From assembly GCA_001898385.1 (NCBI GenBank), contig MKTT01000068.1, positions 47,348-111,347 on the forward strand: DNA of 64,000 bases, given 5' to 3'. The notes under the pieces are model-generated. The model was given only the letters and a program-made list of their open reading frames with translations. It was not told the DNA's origin and did no database searches. Position 1 is the stretch's first letter. The number at the start of each line of letters is the position of its first letter. Below are positions 20,534-30,229 of the stretch, in pieces. A program made the translations under genes and the position numbers. This stretch comes from Planctomycetales bacterium 71-10 (GTDB taxonomy: Bacteria > Planctomycetota > Planctomycetia > Isosphaerales > Isosphaeraceae).

Positions 20534-21844
20534 ATGGATGGGATCGTGGCGGAGCCGGAGGCGGGGCCGATCGCCCCCGAGGCGGGACGCGAGGACGAGG
20601 CGGCGGACCTGGCGCGACAGAAGCGCCGCGAGCTGGTGCTGATCCTGATGCTGGCGTCGGTCCAGTTCACCAGCATCGTCGACTTCATGATCGTGATGCC
20701 GCTGGGGCCGCAGCTGGAGAGGGTGCTCGACCTCTCGCCCCAGCAGTTCGGGCGGATCGTGTCGTCGTACACGGTCGCGGCGGGTGTGGCGGGCTTCGTG
20801 GCGTCGTTCCTGATGGACCGTTTCGGCCGCAAGGCGGCGTTCCTCACGCTGTACGCCGGGTTCCTGCTGGGGACGCTCCTCTGCGGCCTGGCCTGGAGCT
20901 ACCCGACGCTCCTCGCGGCGCGGGTGGCGACGGGCGTCTTCGGCGGCATCCTCGGCGGCCTGGCCCTGGCGATCGTGGGGGACGTGGTGCCGGAGAACCG
21001 CCGGGGCTGGGCGACGGGCGTCCTGATGACGGCGTTCGCGCTGGCGTCGGTGTTCGGCGTGCCGGTGGGCCTGAAGCTGGGGACCGATTTCGGCTGGCAG
21101 ACGCCGTTCCTGATCCTGGCGGCGCTCGGGCTGCCGGTGCTGTTCCTGGCGGTGGCCGTCCTGCCGCCGCTGCGGGGGCACATCGCGAAGGTCGAGGGGG
21201 CGTCGCTCGCCCGCCGCACGGCGGACATGTTCGCGCATTCGGACCACGTCCGGGCGTTCGCCCTGACGGTGGCCCTGATGTTCGGCGGGTTCTCGGTGAT
21301 CCCTTACATCAGCGTCTATCTGGTGGCGAACGGCGGGCTGCGCGAGGATCAACTCTTCTGGATCTTCGTGGTCGGCGGCCTGCTGACGCTGTTCGGGGCG
21401 CCGATGATCGGCAAGGCGGCCGACCGCTTCGGCAAGCTGCCGGTGTTCCGCGCGGTGTCGCTGTGCGCGATGGTCATGCTGATCGCGATCACGAACCTGG
21501 GGGCGGTGCCGATCTGGGCGGCGGCGGCGGTGTTCGGGGTCCTGATGCTCTGCAACGCGGGCCGGATGGTCCCGGCGATGGCCATGGTCACGGCCAGCGT
21601 GCAGCCGTCGCGGCGGGGGGGCTTCATGAGCGCGAACTCGGCCGTGCAGCACCTGGCCGCGGGGCTGGCGGCCGACGTCGGCGGCCGACTCCTGGCCCGG
21701 GGTCCGGGCGGCACGATCCTGCATTTCGACCGCGTCGGCTACTTCGCCGCGGCGTTCACGCTCCTGTGCCTCTGGCTCGCCGGCCGCCTCCGTGCGGCCC
21801 GGCCGATCGCGGACGTCGTCGAGGTTCAGACGTCGAGCGTGTAA
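20534..21844 (+). CDS. MFS transporter
   Basis: A 436-residue polytopic protein with about 12 hydrophobic segments. The first loop has the MFS motif A-like MDRFGRKAAFLTLYAG. The family member type is drug/metabolite efflux or sugar transport (YceL/AraJ-like); substrate unknown. The N-terminal ~35 residues are acidic and Glu/Ala-rich. ATG 20534. The last 19 bases overlap, on opposite strands, the end of glycerol kinase. Confidence 0.88.
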   Translation: MDGIVAEPEAGPIAPEAGREDEAADLARQKRRELVLILMLASVQFTSIVDFMIVMPLGPQLERVLDLSPQQFGRIVSSYTVAAGVAGFVASFLMDRFGRKAAFLTLYAGFLLGTLLCGLAWSYPTLLAARVATGVFGGILGGLALAIVGDVVPENRRGWATGVLMTAFALASVFGVPVGLKLGTDFGWQTPFLILAALGLPVLFLAVAVLPPLRGHIAKVEGASLARRTADMFAHSDHVRAFALTVALMFGGFSVIPYISVYLVANGGLREDQLFWIFVVGGLLTLFGAPMIGKAADRFGKLPVFRAVSLCAMVMLIAITNLGAVPIWAAAAVFGVLMLCNAGRMVPAMAMVTASVQPSRRGGFMSANSAVQHLAAGLAADVGGRLLARGPGGTILHFDRVGYFAAAFTLLCLWLAGRLRAARPIADVVEVQTSSV

Positions 21845-23328
21845 TGGCCGCGGGTGGTCTCGACGGCCCGTCGCCAGCGCTCCAGGGCCTTCGACCTCCA
21901 GGCCGCGTCGCGCGTCGGTTGGAACGTCCGGCCGCCCGAGGCCAGCAGGGCCAGCGCGGCCTCTCGCGACGGCCAGACGCCGGCCCCCAGCCCGGCGAGG
22001 AGCGCCGCGCCCAGGGCGGTCGACTCGGCCTCCGGGCTGCGGACGACCGGGCGGCCGAGGACGTCGGCCTGGAAGCCGAGGAAGGCGTCGGATCGCGACA
22101 TACCGCCGTCGACGTTCAGCCCGGGGAGCATCTCCGACAGGTCCTCCTCGATCGCCTCGATCAGGTCGGCCACCTGGTACGCCACCCCTTCGAGCGCCGC
22201 GCGGGCGATGTCGGCGAGGGTCGTGGCGCGGGTGAGGCCGAAGAGGGTCCCGCGCGCGGCCGGCTGCCAGTGGGGCGAGCCCAGGCCGGTGAAGGCGGGG
22301 ACGAAGACGACCTCGGTCTCCGGATCCCCCCTCAAGGCCAACTCGCCGATCTCCGAGGCCGAGTGGATGACCTTCAGGCCGTCGCGGAACCACTGCACGG
22401 CCGCGCCGGCGATGAAGACGCTCCCTTCGAGCGCGTACTGGGCCGGCTCGCCGCTCATGGTGGCCGCGCGGGTGGCGAGGAGCCCGTGGGTGGAGGGGAC
22501 GATCCGCGATCCCGTGTGGGCCAGGAGGAACGCCCCGGTGCCGTAGGTGCACTTGGCCTGGCCCTCGCGGACGCAGCCCTGGCCGACCAGCGACGCCTGC
22601 TGGTCGCCCGCGACGCCGGTGATGGGGATGCCGTCGGGGAGGTAGTCGAGCCCCTTCGTCCGGCCGAAATCGCCGGCGCTGGGGCGGATTTCGGGCAATA
22701 ACGAGCGCGGGACGCCGAAGACCTCGCAGAGTTCGTCGGACCAGCGGTCGGTCGCCAGGTCCATCAGCAGGGTGCGGGAGGCGTTGGTCGCGTCGGTCAG
22801 GTGCTCGCCGCCGGTGAGGTGCCGGATCAGCAGCGTGTCGACGGTCCCCGCGGCCAGCTCGCCGGCCTCGGCCTTGCGCCGGGCGCCGTCCACGTTGTCG
22901 AGGAGCCAGGCGATCTTGGTGGCGGAGAAGTAGGGATCGACGACCAGCCCGGTGGCCTCGGAGATCCATTTCTCCTGGTCGCGGAGGCGGTTGCAGGCGT
23001 CGGCGGTGCGGCGGTCCTGCCAGACCAGGGCGGGGGCGATCGGCTCGCCGGTGGCCCGGTCCCAGACGATGGTGGTCTCGCGCTGGTTGGTGATGCCGAT
23101 CGCCGCGATCTGCTCGGCCCGCACGCGGGCGTTGAGCAGGGCCGTCGTGACCTCGGCGCCGACCGACGCGACGATCGCGCCGGGGTCGTGCTCGACCCAG
23201 CCGGGGCGGGGGTAGGTGGGCGGGATCTCCTCCTGGCCGAACCCCCTGGCTTTCAGGCTCAGGTCGTAGACGATGACGCGGGTGCTGGTGGTTCCCTGGT
23301 CGATGACGAGCAGATGGTCGCGAGCCAT
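21826..23328 (-). CDS. glpK: Glycerol kinase
   Basis: A 500-residue FGGY-family kinase converting glycerol to sn-glycerol 3-phosphate. Diagnostic text: LLVIDQGTTSTRVIVYD (phosphate 1), GITNQRETTIVWDRATG, the second-domain GDQQASLVGQGC, KCTYGTGAFLL, and GLGSPHWQPAARGTLFGLTR. Length is exactly typical. ATG 23328. No glpF or glpD lies nearby, and it is convergent with the MFS gene, overlapping its 3' end by 19 bases. Its promoter lies in the 115 bases shared with the divergent membrane protein gene. Confidence 0.96.
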   Translation of the reverse strand: MARDHLLVIDQGTTSTRVIVYDLSLKARGFGQEEIPPTYPRPGWVEHDPGAIVASVGAEVTTALLNARVRAEQIAAIGITNQRETTIVWDRATGEPIAPALVWQDRRTADACNRLRDQEKWISEATGLVVDPYFSATKIAWLLDNVDGARRKAEAGELAAGTVDTLLIRHLTGGEHLTDATNASRTLLMDLATDRWSDELCEVFGVPRSLLPEIRPSAGDFGRTKGLDYLPDGIPITGVAGDQQASLVGQGCVREGQAKCTYGTGAFLLAHTGSRIVPSTHGLLATRAATMSGEPAQYALEGSVFIAGAAVQWFRDGLKVIHSASEIGELALRGDPETEVVFVPAFTGLGSPHWQPAARGTLFGLTRATTLADIARAALEGVAYQVADLIEAIEEDLSEMLPGLNVDGGMSRSDAFLGFQADVLGRPVVRSPEAESTALGAALLAGLGAGVWPSREAALALLASGGRTFQPTRDAAWRSKALERWRRAVETTRGHYTLDV

Positions 23329-23443
23329 GAGAGAGGGCCTCGTTCCGGGAGTGCTGGTCGCGGGGCTGGGTTCAAATTACCATGAGTGCGAGTCCCCGTC
23401 GCGAGCCCAAGGCGGCCCGACGGGCTTTCCCCATGAGGTCGAC

Positions 23444-23908
23444 ATGCATCCTCCTGTGTCACCGCTCCTGATCCCGCTGGCCGGCATCGGGCTGGCGATG
23501 ATCATCGTCCCGCTGGCGCTAATCACGAAGTACGTCGGCCAGCAGCGGCATTACCGCCACCTGGAGCGGATGCAGGCGATGAAGTCGGGGGCGGCCCCCG
23601 CCGCGACGCCCACGCTGCCGGGCCCCGGGGCGGTCGTCGCGATCGGCGCGGGCGTGCCGACGGCCTGCATGCTCGCGGCGTTCTTCTCGACGCTCTCCTT
23701 GAGGTCCTACACGCCCGACCTCGTGCCGATGCTGGCCGTCATCTGGGGCATGTCGACCTTCCTGGGCCTGTGCGGGCTGATGACCGGACTGATCCTCGGC
23801 GTGATGCTCCATCGGGCGAACGGCAAGGCCGCCGCGGCGACGCGGGACGATTCAGCCAAGCCGGCCTACGACCCCGACATGTTCGACGCCGCCCACCGCG
23901 GCTACTGA
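23444..23908 (+). CDS. Small membrane protein of unknown function
   Basis: A 154-residue protein with an N-terminal membrane helix (LLIPLAGIGLAMIIVPLAL), a basic loop (KYVGQQRHYRHLERMQAMKSG) and two or three further hydrophobic segments (about 65-85, 95-130). It ends in a polar tail. The helix-plus-RHLERMQAMK pattern resembles planctomycete/proteobacterial DUF6249-like small membrane proteins, but I cannot assign a family firmly. ATG 23444 follows ATGAGGTC. The 3' end overlaps the convergent GT39-like gene by 57 bases. Confidence 0.7.
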   Translation: MHPPVSPLLIPLAGIGLAMIIVPLALITKYVGQQRHYRHLERMQAMKSGAAPAATPTLPGPGAVVAIGAGVPTACMLAAFFSTLSLRSYTPDLVPMLAVIWGMSTFLGLCGLMTGLILGVMLHRANGKAAAATRDDSAKPAYDPDMFDAAHRGY

Positions 23909-25231
23909 CCGCGAGCGCACGGCCCGGGTCGCCGCGTCGACGATCCACGCCGCCCCCGCACCCGCCCAGACGGCCATCAGCGGCTCGATCGGGATGTGGA
24001 ACCGGGCCGAGACGATCGTCAGGGCGTGGAACAGGGCGATCGCGCCGGCCGTCGCCAGCAGGGGGAGGGATCGGCGACGGAAGGCCGCCCCGGCCGTCGC
24101 CAGCCCCAGCAGCGCCAGGCCGGTGAGGGTCAGGTGCGACGCCCGGTAGACGAGCACCCGCGACTTGGGGTTGGTCTCGTCGAACAGCCAGAAGTAGCGG
24201 AAGCGTCGCAGGCAGAGGCCGGCGTAGCGGGCGGGATCGGCCCAGATGTCGGCGATCGCCATCCGGAGGAGCACCCGCGACCGCTCCGCCTCGGGGAGCG
24301 TCCCCAGGTGGCGCTTGAACTCGGGGGTGAACGCCACGTCGTCGATGTATCCGGCCGTGTGGCGGGCCTTCCAGAGCGCGCGGTTGAGGTCGGACAGGCC
24401 AGCCGCGGAATTCGCCTCTCCCATCACGTCCTCGACGGACGGCCGGACGACCTTGTCGGTCCCCTGGCTGATCGCGCAGTTGCCCTGCCAGAAGGCGTAC
24501 CCGAACGTGCTCTTGATCGGGATGAACTCGCCGTGGACCATCGCGTTGCGCGCGACCCAGGGCGCGACGCCCAGGCCGGCGACGCCCAGCATGACGGCCG
24601 TCGGCTTCCAGATCGGCCGGCCCTCGCCCCCCAGGCGGAACGCGACCAGCACGCCGACGGCCGCCAGCGCCAGGATGGGATCCGTCAGGGCGCACAGCGC
24701 CAGCAGCAGCCCGGCCGCGGCGGCGTCGCGGCCCGACCCCGAGGCCGCCGCGCGCAAGCCCCAAACGAGCGTCCAGGCGACGAGCGTGGCGGCGAGGAGG
24801 GCGACCTGGACGTGCGTGGCGGCGTAGACGAGCGTCGGGTGGACCGCCGCGACCCCCGCCCCCCACCAGGCGACCGCGGGCCGCTCCGGCGCGACGCATG
24901 ACGCCAGCCGGAAGACGCCCAGCACCATGACGCCCCCCAGGGCCGCCTGGGCCAGTTGCAGGATCAGCAGGGACGCGGGCGTCTCCACGCCGCCGATCCG
25001 GTAGGCCGCGGCCACGATGAACGGATAGGCCGGTGCCTGCTGGGACGTGGGGCCGTCGGCCCCCAGGAAATGCATGGAGAAGCCGCGGCCCGCCACCAGC
25101 GACGCGGCGATCTCGCCGTGCTCGTAGGTCGAATTGGGGACTCGGTGGCTCTGCAACGCGAGCACCGCCGCCCCCCGGGCCAGCACCGCCAGCAGCAGTA
25201 AGGCGACGAGCCGTCGATCCATCCCCTTCAC
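23852..25231 (-). CDS. GT39/ArnT-like polytopic glycosyltransferase
   Basis: A 459-residue integral membrane protein with about ten hydrophobic segments. The first periplasmic loop begins after LLLLAVLARGAAVLAL with NSTYEHGEIAASLVAGRG, where an acidic residue follows TM1 as in dolichyl-phosphate-mannose-type (GT-C) transferases; GPTSQQAPAYPFIVAA is the xxPPLYP-like stretch. A cytoplasmic/periplasmic middle section (about 230-330) ends in RRFRYFWLFDETNP. It would transfer a sugar from a polyprenyl carrier. Start GTG 25231 has GGAGGAG at 4-6 nt; ATG 25222 is an alternative. Its 3' end runs 57 bases into the opposing gene. Confidence 0.75.
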   Translation of the reverse strand: MKGMDRRLVALLLLAVLARGAAVLALQSHRVPNSTYEHGEIAASLVAGRGFSMHFLGADGPTSQQAPAYPFIVAAAYRIGGVETPASLLILQLAQAALGGVMVLGVFRLASCVAPERPAVAWWGAGVAAVHPTLVYAATHVQVALLAATLVAWTLVWGLRAAASGSGRDAAAAGLLLALCALTDPILALAAVGVLVAFRLGGEGRPIWKPTAVMLGVAGLGVAPWVARNAMVHGEFIPIKSTFGYAFWQGNCAISQGTDKVVRPSVEDVMGEANSAAGLSDLNRALWKARHTAGYIDDVAFTPEFKRHLGTLPEAERSRVLLRMAIADIWADPARYAGLCLRRFRYFWLFDETNPKSRVLVYRASHLTLTGLALLGLATAGAAFRRRSLPLLATAGAIALFHALTIVSARFHIPIEPLMAVWAGAGAAWIVDAATRAVRSRSVAAVGGVEHVGVVGRLG

Positions 25232-25565
25232 GGCGCTCCTCCCCAGTCGATCCGGTTCGCGGCGGCTACGGCCCCGCGCGCCGGGATGATGCAGCGAAGC
25301 CCGCCGGGGGTCAACTCCGATCGCGGTGCAGCCTCGGACAGCCCCGGGAACGGCCTTGCCGGATCCGCCGATTTCGATTGAAGTGCGGCCGATCGATCCC
25401 CGATGAAAGATCTCTGATGCACCTCTCCAACGGTGCCCCGCGAGCCGCATTCCGCGGCGGGACGGCGGCGAAGGGATCGGTCGGTCCGCCCTGGCGGTCG
25501 CGGGCATGGCACGGATGCCGTGGCGCGTCGCCGGGCTTCGGGGAATCGGGGGCGACTTGAGGCTC
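25232..25565. other. Divergent intergenic region
   Basis: About 330 bases with starts leading outward on both sides. An AT-richer stretch (25365-25425) contains GCCGATTTCGATTGAAG, resembling 4203-4230. No clear promoter pair or structured RNA seen. Confidence 0.4.
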
Positions 25566-28500
25566 ATGCGCAGACGAGGGCGCGAAGGCCTGGCGATTCT
25601 GGCCGTGGCGGCGGGGGCCCTGGTGCTCTCCGCCGCGCCCCACGCCCGCGCCCAGGCCGCGCCCTCCGCCTCGCCCCCCTGCGGGATGACGATCGAGCTG
25701 GAGTGGGACCTCCCCAACTCCGGCGGGCCCGCCCCGGCCCTGGAGCCGCCGTCGCAGGACATGATGCTGGAGGTCGTCGAGGGTCGGGTCGTCGAGGGCG
25801 CGGCCTGGCCGTGGGACTCGGCCGCGAAATCGGGCCCGGCGCCCGCGGCGGACGGGGCCTGGCGACTGGGGTCGGGGTCGAGCGGCAAGGTCCGGCTGCG
25901 GATCGAGGCCGGGGCGGGCTCGACGCTGGTCGTCCGTCGCGGCGACCAGTCCGCCCGGATGGCCGTCGCCGCGATCCTCGAAGGGCCGCAGTCCGCGCCC
26001 GCGGCGACCGGATTGGGGCTGGAGGTCCGGCGGCTGCCGTGGGACGTCCTGGCCGTCGACTTCGGGCCGGGGGCCGAGGGGGGCGTCGCGGTGCCGGGGG
26101 CGTCGGTCCCGGTCACGATCGGCTACAACATCATCCAGCCCGACGCGGCCGAGGCGACCGTCCGGACCACCGCCGCGCTCCGGCTCGCCGGCGTCCCCGA
26201 GCCCGTCTGGGAGTTCGAACAGCGCGAGGTTCTCCCGACCAACCGGCCCGACCCGCCGGCCCGGCTCTGGTCGATCCCGGCCCCGGCGAAGGAAGGGACC
26301 TACGTCCTGGAGGTCCAGTCGACGTGGGAGTCGACGCCGCCGCGCGAGGGCTCCCGGATCGGCCGGCTGATCCGCCGCCGCAAGGCCCCGGGGGCCGTCG
26401 GCACCGCCTCGCGCCGGGTCGTGCTGGCGGTGATGGGCGAGCAGGCCCCCGCGGCCCCGTCGATCCTGGGCTCGGGCGAGTCGGGCCCGAAGGGGACCGA
26501 GGTCGATTCGCTGGACCTGGGCCGCTTGAGAAGCGCCCGGTTCTCGGCCTGGGGGCGCTCGCCCACGACGCCCGGCGGCTCGGCCTGGGAGATCCCCCCC
26601 CAGGTGCTGGCCGACCCCGCCCGCCGCGAGAAGGAGCGGGAGTGGCTGCGGGGCTTCATAGCCAAGGCCGGATCGGAGCCGGCGCGGATCGCCAGGGCCG
26701 ACGACTCGGGCCTCGCCTGGTCGGCCGTCTCGCTCCGGTGCGGCCGGCCCGGCCGCCCCCACCGCCTGATCGTGGCCCCGACCGCCGGCGACCCCGCCGC
26801 GCTCGGGGCCGTCCTCGTCGACCCTGGGACCGCCGAGCGCCGGCCGCGGGTCGCCCTCGACGCCTGCGGCGCGGCGTCCGCCGGCGGCGACGGCGCGATG
26901 GAATGGATCGTCTGGCCCGGCTCGGCCGAGCCGATCCTGGTGCTGCTGAACCGGAGCCGCGACGTCGACGCGGCCATCGGCTCGATCCGATTGGTCGAGC
27001 TGGAGCCGACGCCGGCCGGCGCGGTCGCGACGGGGTCGGACGGCCGCTCGGTCGGGCTCCACCTGGCGGGGCCGGATCCGCTCGCCCGCTTCGCCGTCCC
27101 CGCCGAGGCGGGGCTCGACGACCCCCTGGCCTCGGCCGAGAACCTGGCGAGCTACCTGGCGACCTGCGGCGCGAGTTTCGTGGTCCTGCCGGAGTCTTCG
27201 CCCGGCCGCGACCTTCGGCGTCGCCTGGGAGGCCGGCTCGTCGAGGACGCCACGGGGCCGGACCGCACCGAAGTCGCCCTGCGGGTCCTCCGCCGGCACG
27301 GCTTCGCCGCCTGGCTGGAGCCCGGCCTCGACCGGCCCGACGCCCTCCCCGACCTGCCGCCGGCCGGCTCCGAGGAGGCCGCGGCGCAGGGGCTGGCCCG
27401 GCTCGGCCCCGACGGCAAGCCCGACGGCGCGGGTTATCAGTTGTTGCACCCGAAGGTGCGAGACGCCCTCCGCCGCCGCGTCCTGGACGGCCTGGCCGAT
27501 CGCGACGGCCGGCCCGGCTACTCCGGCGTCCTGGTCCGCCTCGGCCACGGGCCGACGCTCCTGGGGACGCCCGACACCGGCCTGGACGACGCCGCCTTCG
27601 AACGGTTCGTCCGGGAGACCTTCGGGCCCGAGGTCGCCCGCGAGGTCCCCGGGCTCGACGCGACCGATGCGGCCCGATTCGAGGCGAGGGCGAAGTACGT
27701 CGCGGGCGTCGGCCGGATGCCCTGGCTCGCCTGGCGGTCGCGGGCCGTCGCGGCCCTCTATGCGGAACTGGCCGCGGCGGTGCACGCGGAGGCCCCCGGC
27801 AAGATCCTGGCCGTGGCGACCCCGGCCCTCGACGACGGCCCCGCCGGGGCCGAGGCCCGCCGCGTCGACCTCGCCGGCCTGGCGCCGAACCACGCCTGGC
27901 GGTCCCTGGGCCTCGACCTGGACGAGTGGCGGGGCGGCCCCGACGGCCCCGTCATCCTGCGCGGGGCGGGCCTCTCCGAGGAGGGCCTGGCGCGCGACCT
28001 GGCGGCCCACCCCGACCTGGACTCGCGGCTGGCCAAGTTCGACCGCCGGGGCTTCCTGCTGCTGGGCGACGCCCCGCGCGACGCGACGCCCCGCGCCACC
28101 GCCCTCCCCCCCGGCGACGGCCCGACCGACGACGCGCCCCTGGCCCACGCGGTGGCGGCGCTCGACGCGGAATGGATCCTGGTGGCCGACACGGCGGCCG
28201 CCGGCCGCGAGGACCGCCTGCGTCGGTTCGCCGACGTCTACCGCCAGCTCCCGCCCGCCCGCAGGCCGCTGGCCGACCCTCCCTCGACCGCGAAGGACGC
28301 CGGCGTCGCAGTCCGCACCTTTCGCGACGAGGGCCGGACGGTGGTCGCGATGGTCAACGACACCCCGTACTCCATGCGGCTGGCGGGGATCCTGAAGGGG
28401 GATCCGAGGGCCGCCGTGGAGGACGTCGGCCGGGGCGTGAAGCTCATCCCCCAGCCCGCGGAGGGGGGGCGCAGGCTCGTCCTGGACGTGGCCCCGTTCG

Positions 28501-29348
28501 GCCTGTCGGTCGTCCGGGTGTCCGCCGAATCGTCGCTCGACTCCGCGATGCTCTACCCGCCCGACGCCGCGCTCGCGACGATGGAGGCGCGGTCGCGGGA
28601 CCTGTCCGAGCAACTGGCGACGCTCAACCGGGGCGGGGCCAGCCCGATCGTCGAGCCCCCCAACGCGGGCTTCGAACAGGAGCCCGTGACGCCCGCCGCG
28701 ATGGGCGAGCCGGGGCGGTCCGCGCCCGGCGGCTGGCGGATCGACCCGGGGGCCAAGTCGGCCTCGCTGGAGGTCGACGAGAAGTCCCCCCATTCCGGCT
28801 CGCGCTGCCTGAGGCTGGAGGCCCGGCAAGGCCCCGCGGCGGTCGTCAGCGGCGACTTCTCGCCGGGGGCGGGGGCCGGGCTGCTGGTCCAGGCCCACCT
28901 CCGCGGCGACAAGGATCGCGCGCCGGTGCGGGTCTGGGTCGAGGGGGAAGCCGGGGGCAAGGCGTTCGTCCGTCGCACCGAGGTCGAGGCCTCGACCGAG
29001 TGGGGCGCGGTGCTGGTCCGGGTGGCCGACCTCCCCCCGGGGGGGCTCGCCACGGCCCGGCTCCGGTTCGAAGCGATGGGGCCCGGGAAGCTCTGGATCG
29101 ACGACGTGCGCGTCCGCGGCGAGGCCGCGCCCAAGGCCGTGCGGCTCAACGCCCAGCGGGCGCTGCTGGCGGCGCTCCAGGCGTTCCGCGAGCGCCGGTA
29201 CGCCGAGTTCGCCCGCCTGGCCGACTCGCACTGGGCCCGCCACCCCGGCGTCCTGGCCCTGGTCCGCGGCGAGCGGTCGAAGGCGGCCGACAAGCCCCCG
29301 GAGGCGGCCGAGGCTTCTGCCCTACCGCCCGACCGCGCCCTGCGGTAA
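25566..29348 (+). CDS. Large secreted protein with glycosidase-like barrel and C-terminal carbohydrate-binding-like domain
   Basis: A 1260-residue protein. MRRRGREGLAILAVAAGALVLSAAPHARAQA is a clean signal peptide, which is why I take ATG 25566 over 25506. Regions by eye: N-terminal beta-rich part (about 35-330); a middle part (about 480-900) that reads like a glycoside-hydrolase-like (GHL10-type) TIM barrel, with ALRVLRRHGFAAWLEPGL, HPKVRDALRRRVLDGLADRDG and YSGVLVRLGHGP; a short beta segment; then a jelly-roll domain (about 1040-1190) with PNAGFEQEP, GGWRIDPG and SGSRCLRLEA, like carbohydrate-binding modules. A helical tail ends it. Catalytic residues cannot be assigned. A planctomycete-lineage surface or exported enzyme is inferred. 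Confidence 0.75.
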   Translation: MRRRGREGLAILAVAAGALVLSAAPHARAQAAPSASPPCGMTIELEWDLPNSGGPAPALEPPSQDMMLEVVEGRVVEGAAWPWDSAAKSGPAPAADGAWRLGSGSSGKVRLRIEAGAGSTLVVRRGDQSARMAVAAILEGPQSAPAATGLGLEVRRLPWDVLAVDFGPGAEGGVAVPGASVPVTIGYNIIQPDAAEATVRTTAALRLAGVPEPVWEFEQREVLPTNRPDPPARLWSIPAPAKEGTYVLEVQSTWESTPPREGSRIGRLIRRRKAPGAVGTASRRVVLAVMGEQAPAAPSILGSGESGPKGTEVDSLDLGRLRSARFSAWGRSPTTPGGSAWEIPPQVLADPARREKEREWLRGFIAKAGSEPARIARADDSGLAWSAVSLRCGRPGRPHRLIVAPTAGDPAALGAVLVDPGTAERRPRVALDACGAASAGGDGAMEWIVWPGSAEPILVLLNRSRDVDAAIGSIRLVELEPTPAGAVATGSDGRSVGLHLAGPDPLARFAVPAEAGLDDPLASAENLASYLATCGASFVVLPESSPGRDLRRRLGGRLVEDATGPDRTEVALRVLRRHGFAAWLEPGLDRPDALPDLPPAGSEEAAAQGLARLGPDGKPDGAGYQLLHPKVRDALRRRVLDGLADRDGRPGYSGVLVRLGHGPTLLGTPDTGLDDAAFERFVRETFGPEVAREVPGLDATDAARFEARAKYVAGVGRMPWLAWRSRAVAALYAELAAAVHAEAPGKILAVATPALDDGPAGAEARRVDLAGLAPNHAWRSLGLDLDEWRGGPDGPVILRGAGLSEEGLARDLAAHPDLDSRLAKFDRRGFLLLGDAPRDATPRATALPPGDGPTDDAPLAHAVAALDAEWILVADTAAAGREDRLRRFADVYRQLPPARRPLADPPSTAKDAGVAVRTFRDEGRTVVAMVNDTPYSMRLAGILKGDPRAAVEDVGRGVKLIPQPAEGGRRLVLDVAPFGLSVVRVSAESSLDSAMLYPPDAALATMEARSRDLSEQLATLNRGGASPIVEPPNAGFEQEPVTPAAMGEPGRSAPGGWRIDPGAKSASLEVDEKSPHSGSRCLRLEARQGPAAVVSGDFSPGAGAGLLVQAHLRGDKDRAPVRVWVEGEAGGKAFVRRTEVEASTEWGAVLVRVADLPPGGLATARLRFEAMGPGKLWIDDVRVRGEAAPKAVRLNAQRALLAALQAFRERRYAEFARLADSHWARHPGVLALVRGERSKAADKPPEAAEASALPPDRALR

Positions 29349-29457
29349 GATCGTCGCGCCCGGCGGGGGAGGCCGGGCCCGCCCCGCCGCGCCGATCGAA
29401 CTTCGGCCCGGACGGAGGCCCTCGCGGGCCGGCGGCCGGAAGAAGGAGGAGACGCCG

Positions 29458-30222
29458 GTGTTCGTAGCCTGTAGCACGCTCTGCTTCGCCAACGAGCCGC
29501 TCGAGGCCGCCCTGCGGCACATCGCCGAGCTGGAATTCGACAAGGTCGAGCTGGCCATCGTGGAGGACGGCCAGCACCTGCGGCCGTCCGAGGTCGGCGA
29601 GGATCCCGAGGCCGCCTACCTGCGCCTCCGGCGCGGGCCCGCCCTGATCCCGTCGGCCCTCTACCTGGACTTCGGGCCCGTCGACTGGTCCGACCCCCTC
29701 CAGAAGAAGCGGTTCGACAACCACTGCCGGCTGGCCAAGGCCCTGAACGTGGCCGTGCTCACGATGACCGCCGCGCCCGCCGGGACGCCCCTGGACGACG
29801 AGGTGGCGAGGCTCTCCGGCCTCTCGGCCACCGCGATGCGCGAGGGCCTGGTCCTGGCGATGCTCACGCATCGCGACGCCGTCACCGGCGACCCCGCCGC
29901 CGCCCTGAAGCTCTGCAAGGCCGTCCCCGGCCTGGGCCTGACGCTCGACCCGAGCCATTTCGTCTCGGCGAAGGATTCCGAGGTCGACCAGCTCTTCCCC
30001 TTCGTCCAGAACATCCACCTGCGCGACACCGGCAAGGGGGCCGACGAGTTCCAGGTCCGCATCGGTCAGGGGCGGATCGAGTACGCCCGGATCGTCAACC
30101 TGCTGAACCGCGCCGGCTACAATCGCTCGCTGACCGTGGCGATCCTGGACCGGCCGGACAACGACTTCGACCGCGAGGTCGAGGTCCGCAAGCTCCGCCT
30201 GCTGCTCGAAACCCTCCTCTGA
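29458..30222 (+). CDS. Sugar phosphate isomerase/epimerase (AP-endonuclease-2-like TIM barrel)
   Basis: A 254-residue protein. The pattern is the xylose-isomerase-like TIM barrel: MFVACSTLCFANEPLEAALRHIAELEFDKVELAI (strand 1 and helix), LGLTLDPSHFV (metal-binding Asp/His region), NIHLRDT (His ligand) and a late Glu-containing strand. Members isomerise or epimerise sugars or act on inositols, using a divalent metal. The start is GTG at 29458 behind a strong AAGGAGGAG. Eight bases separate it from the kinase gene, which in turn is 31 bases from the enolase homologue, so these are probably one operon. Confidence 0.8.
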   Translation: MFVACSTLCFANEPLEAALRHIAELEFDKVELAIVEDGQHLRPSEVGEDPEAAYLRLRRGPALIPSALYLDFGPVDWSDPLQKKRFDNHCRLAKALNVAVLTMTAAPAGTPLDDEVARLSGLSATAMREGLVLAMLTHRDAVTGDPAAALKLCKAVPGLGLTLDPSHFVSAKDSEVDQLFPFVQNIHLRDTGKGADEFQVRIGQGRIEYARIVNLLNRAGYNRSLTVAILDRPDNDFDREVEVRKLRLLLETLL

Positions 30223-30229
30223 GCGACCC

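Noticed and set aside
25311..29243. 1310-residue antisense frame opposite the large secreted protein
   Set aside because: Composition typical of GC shadow (Arg/Gly/Val-rich), no signal peptide or motif.
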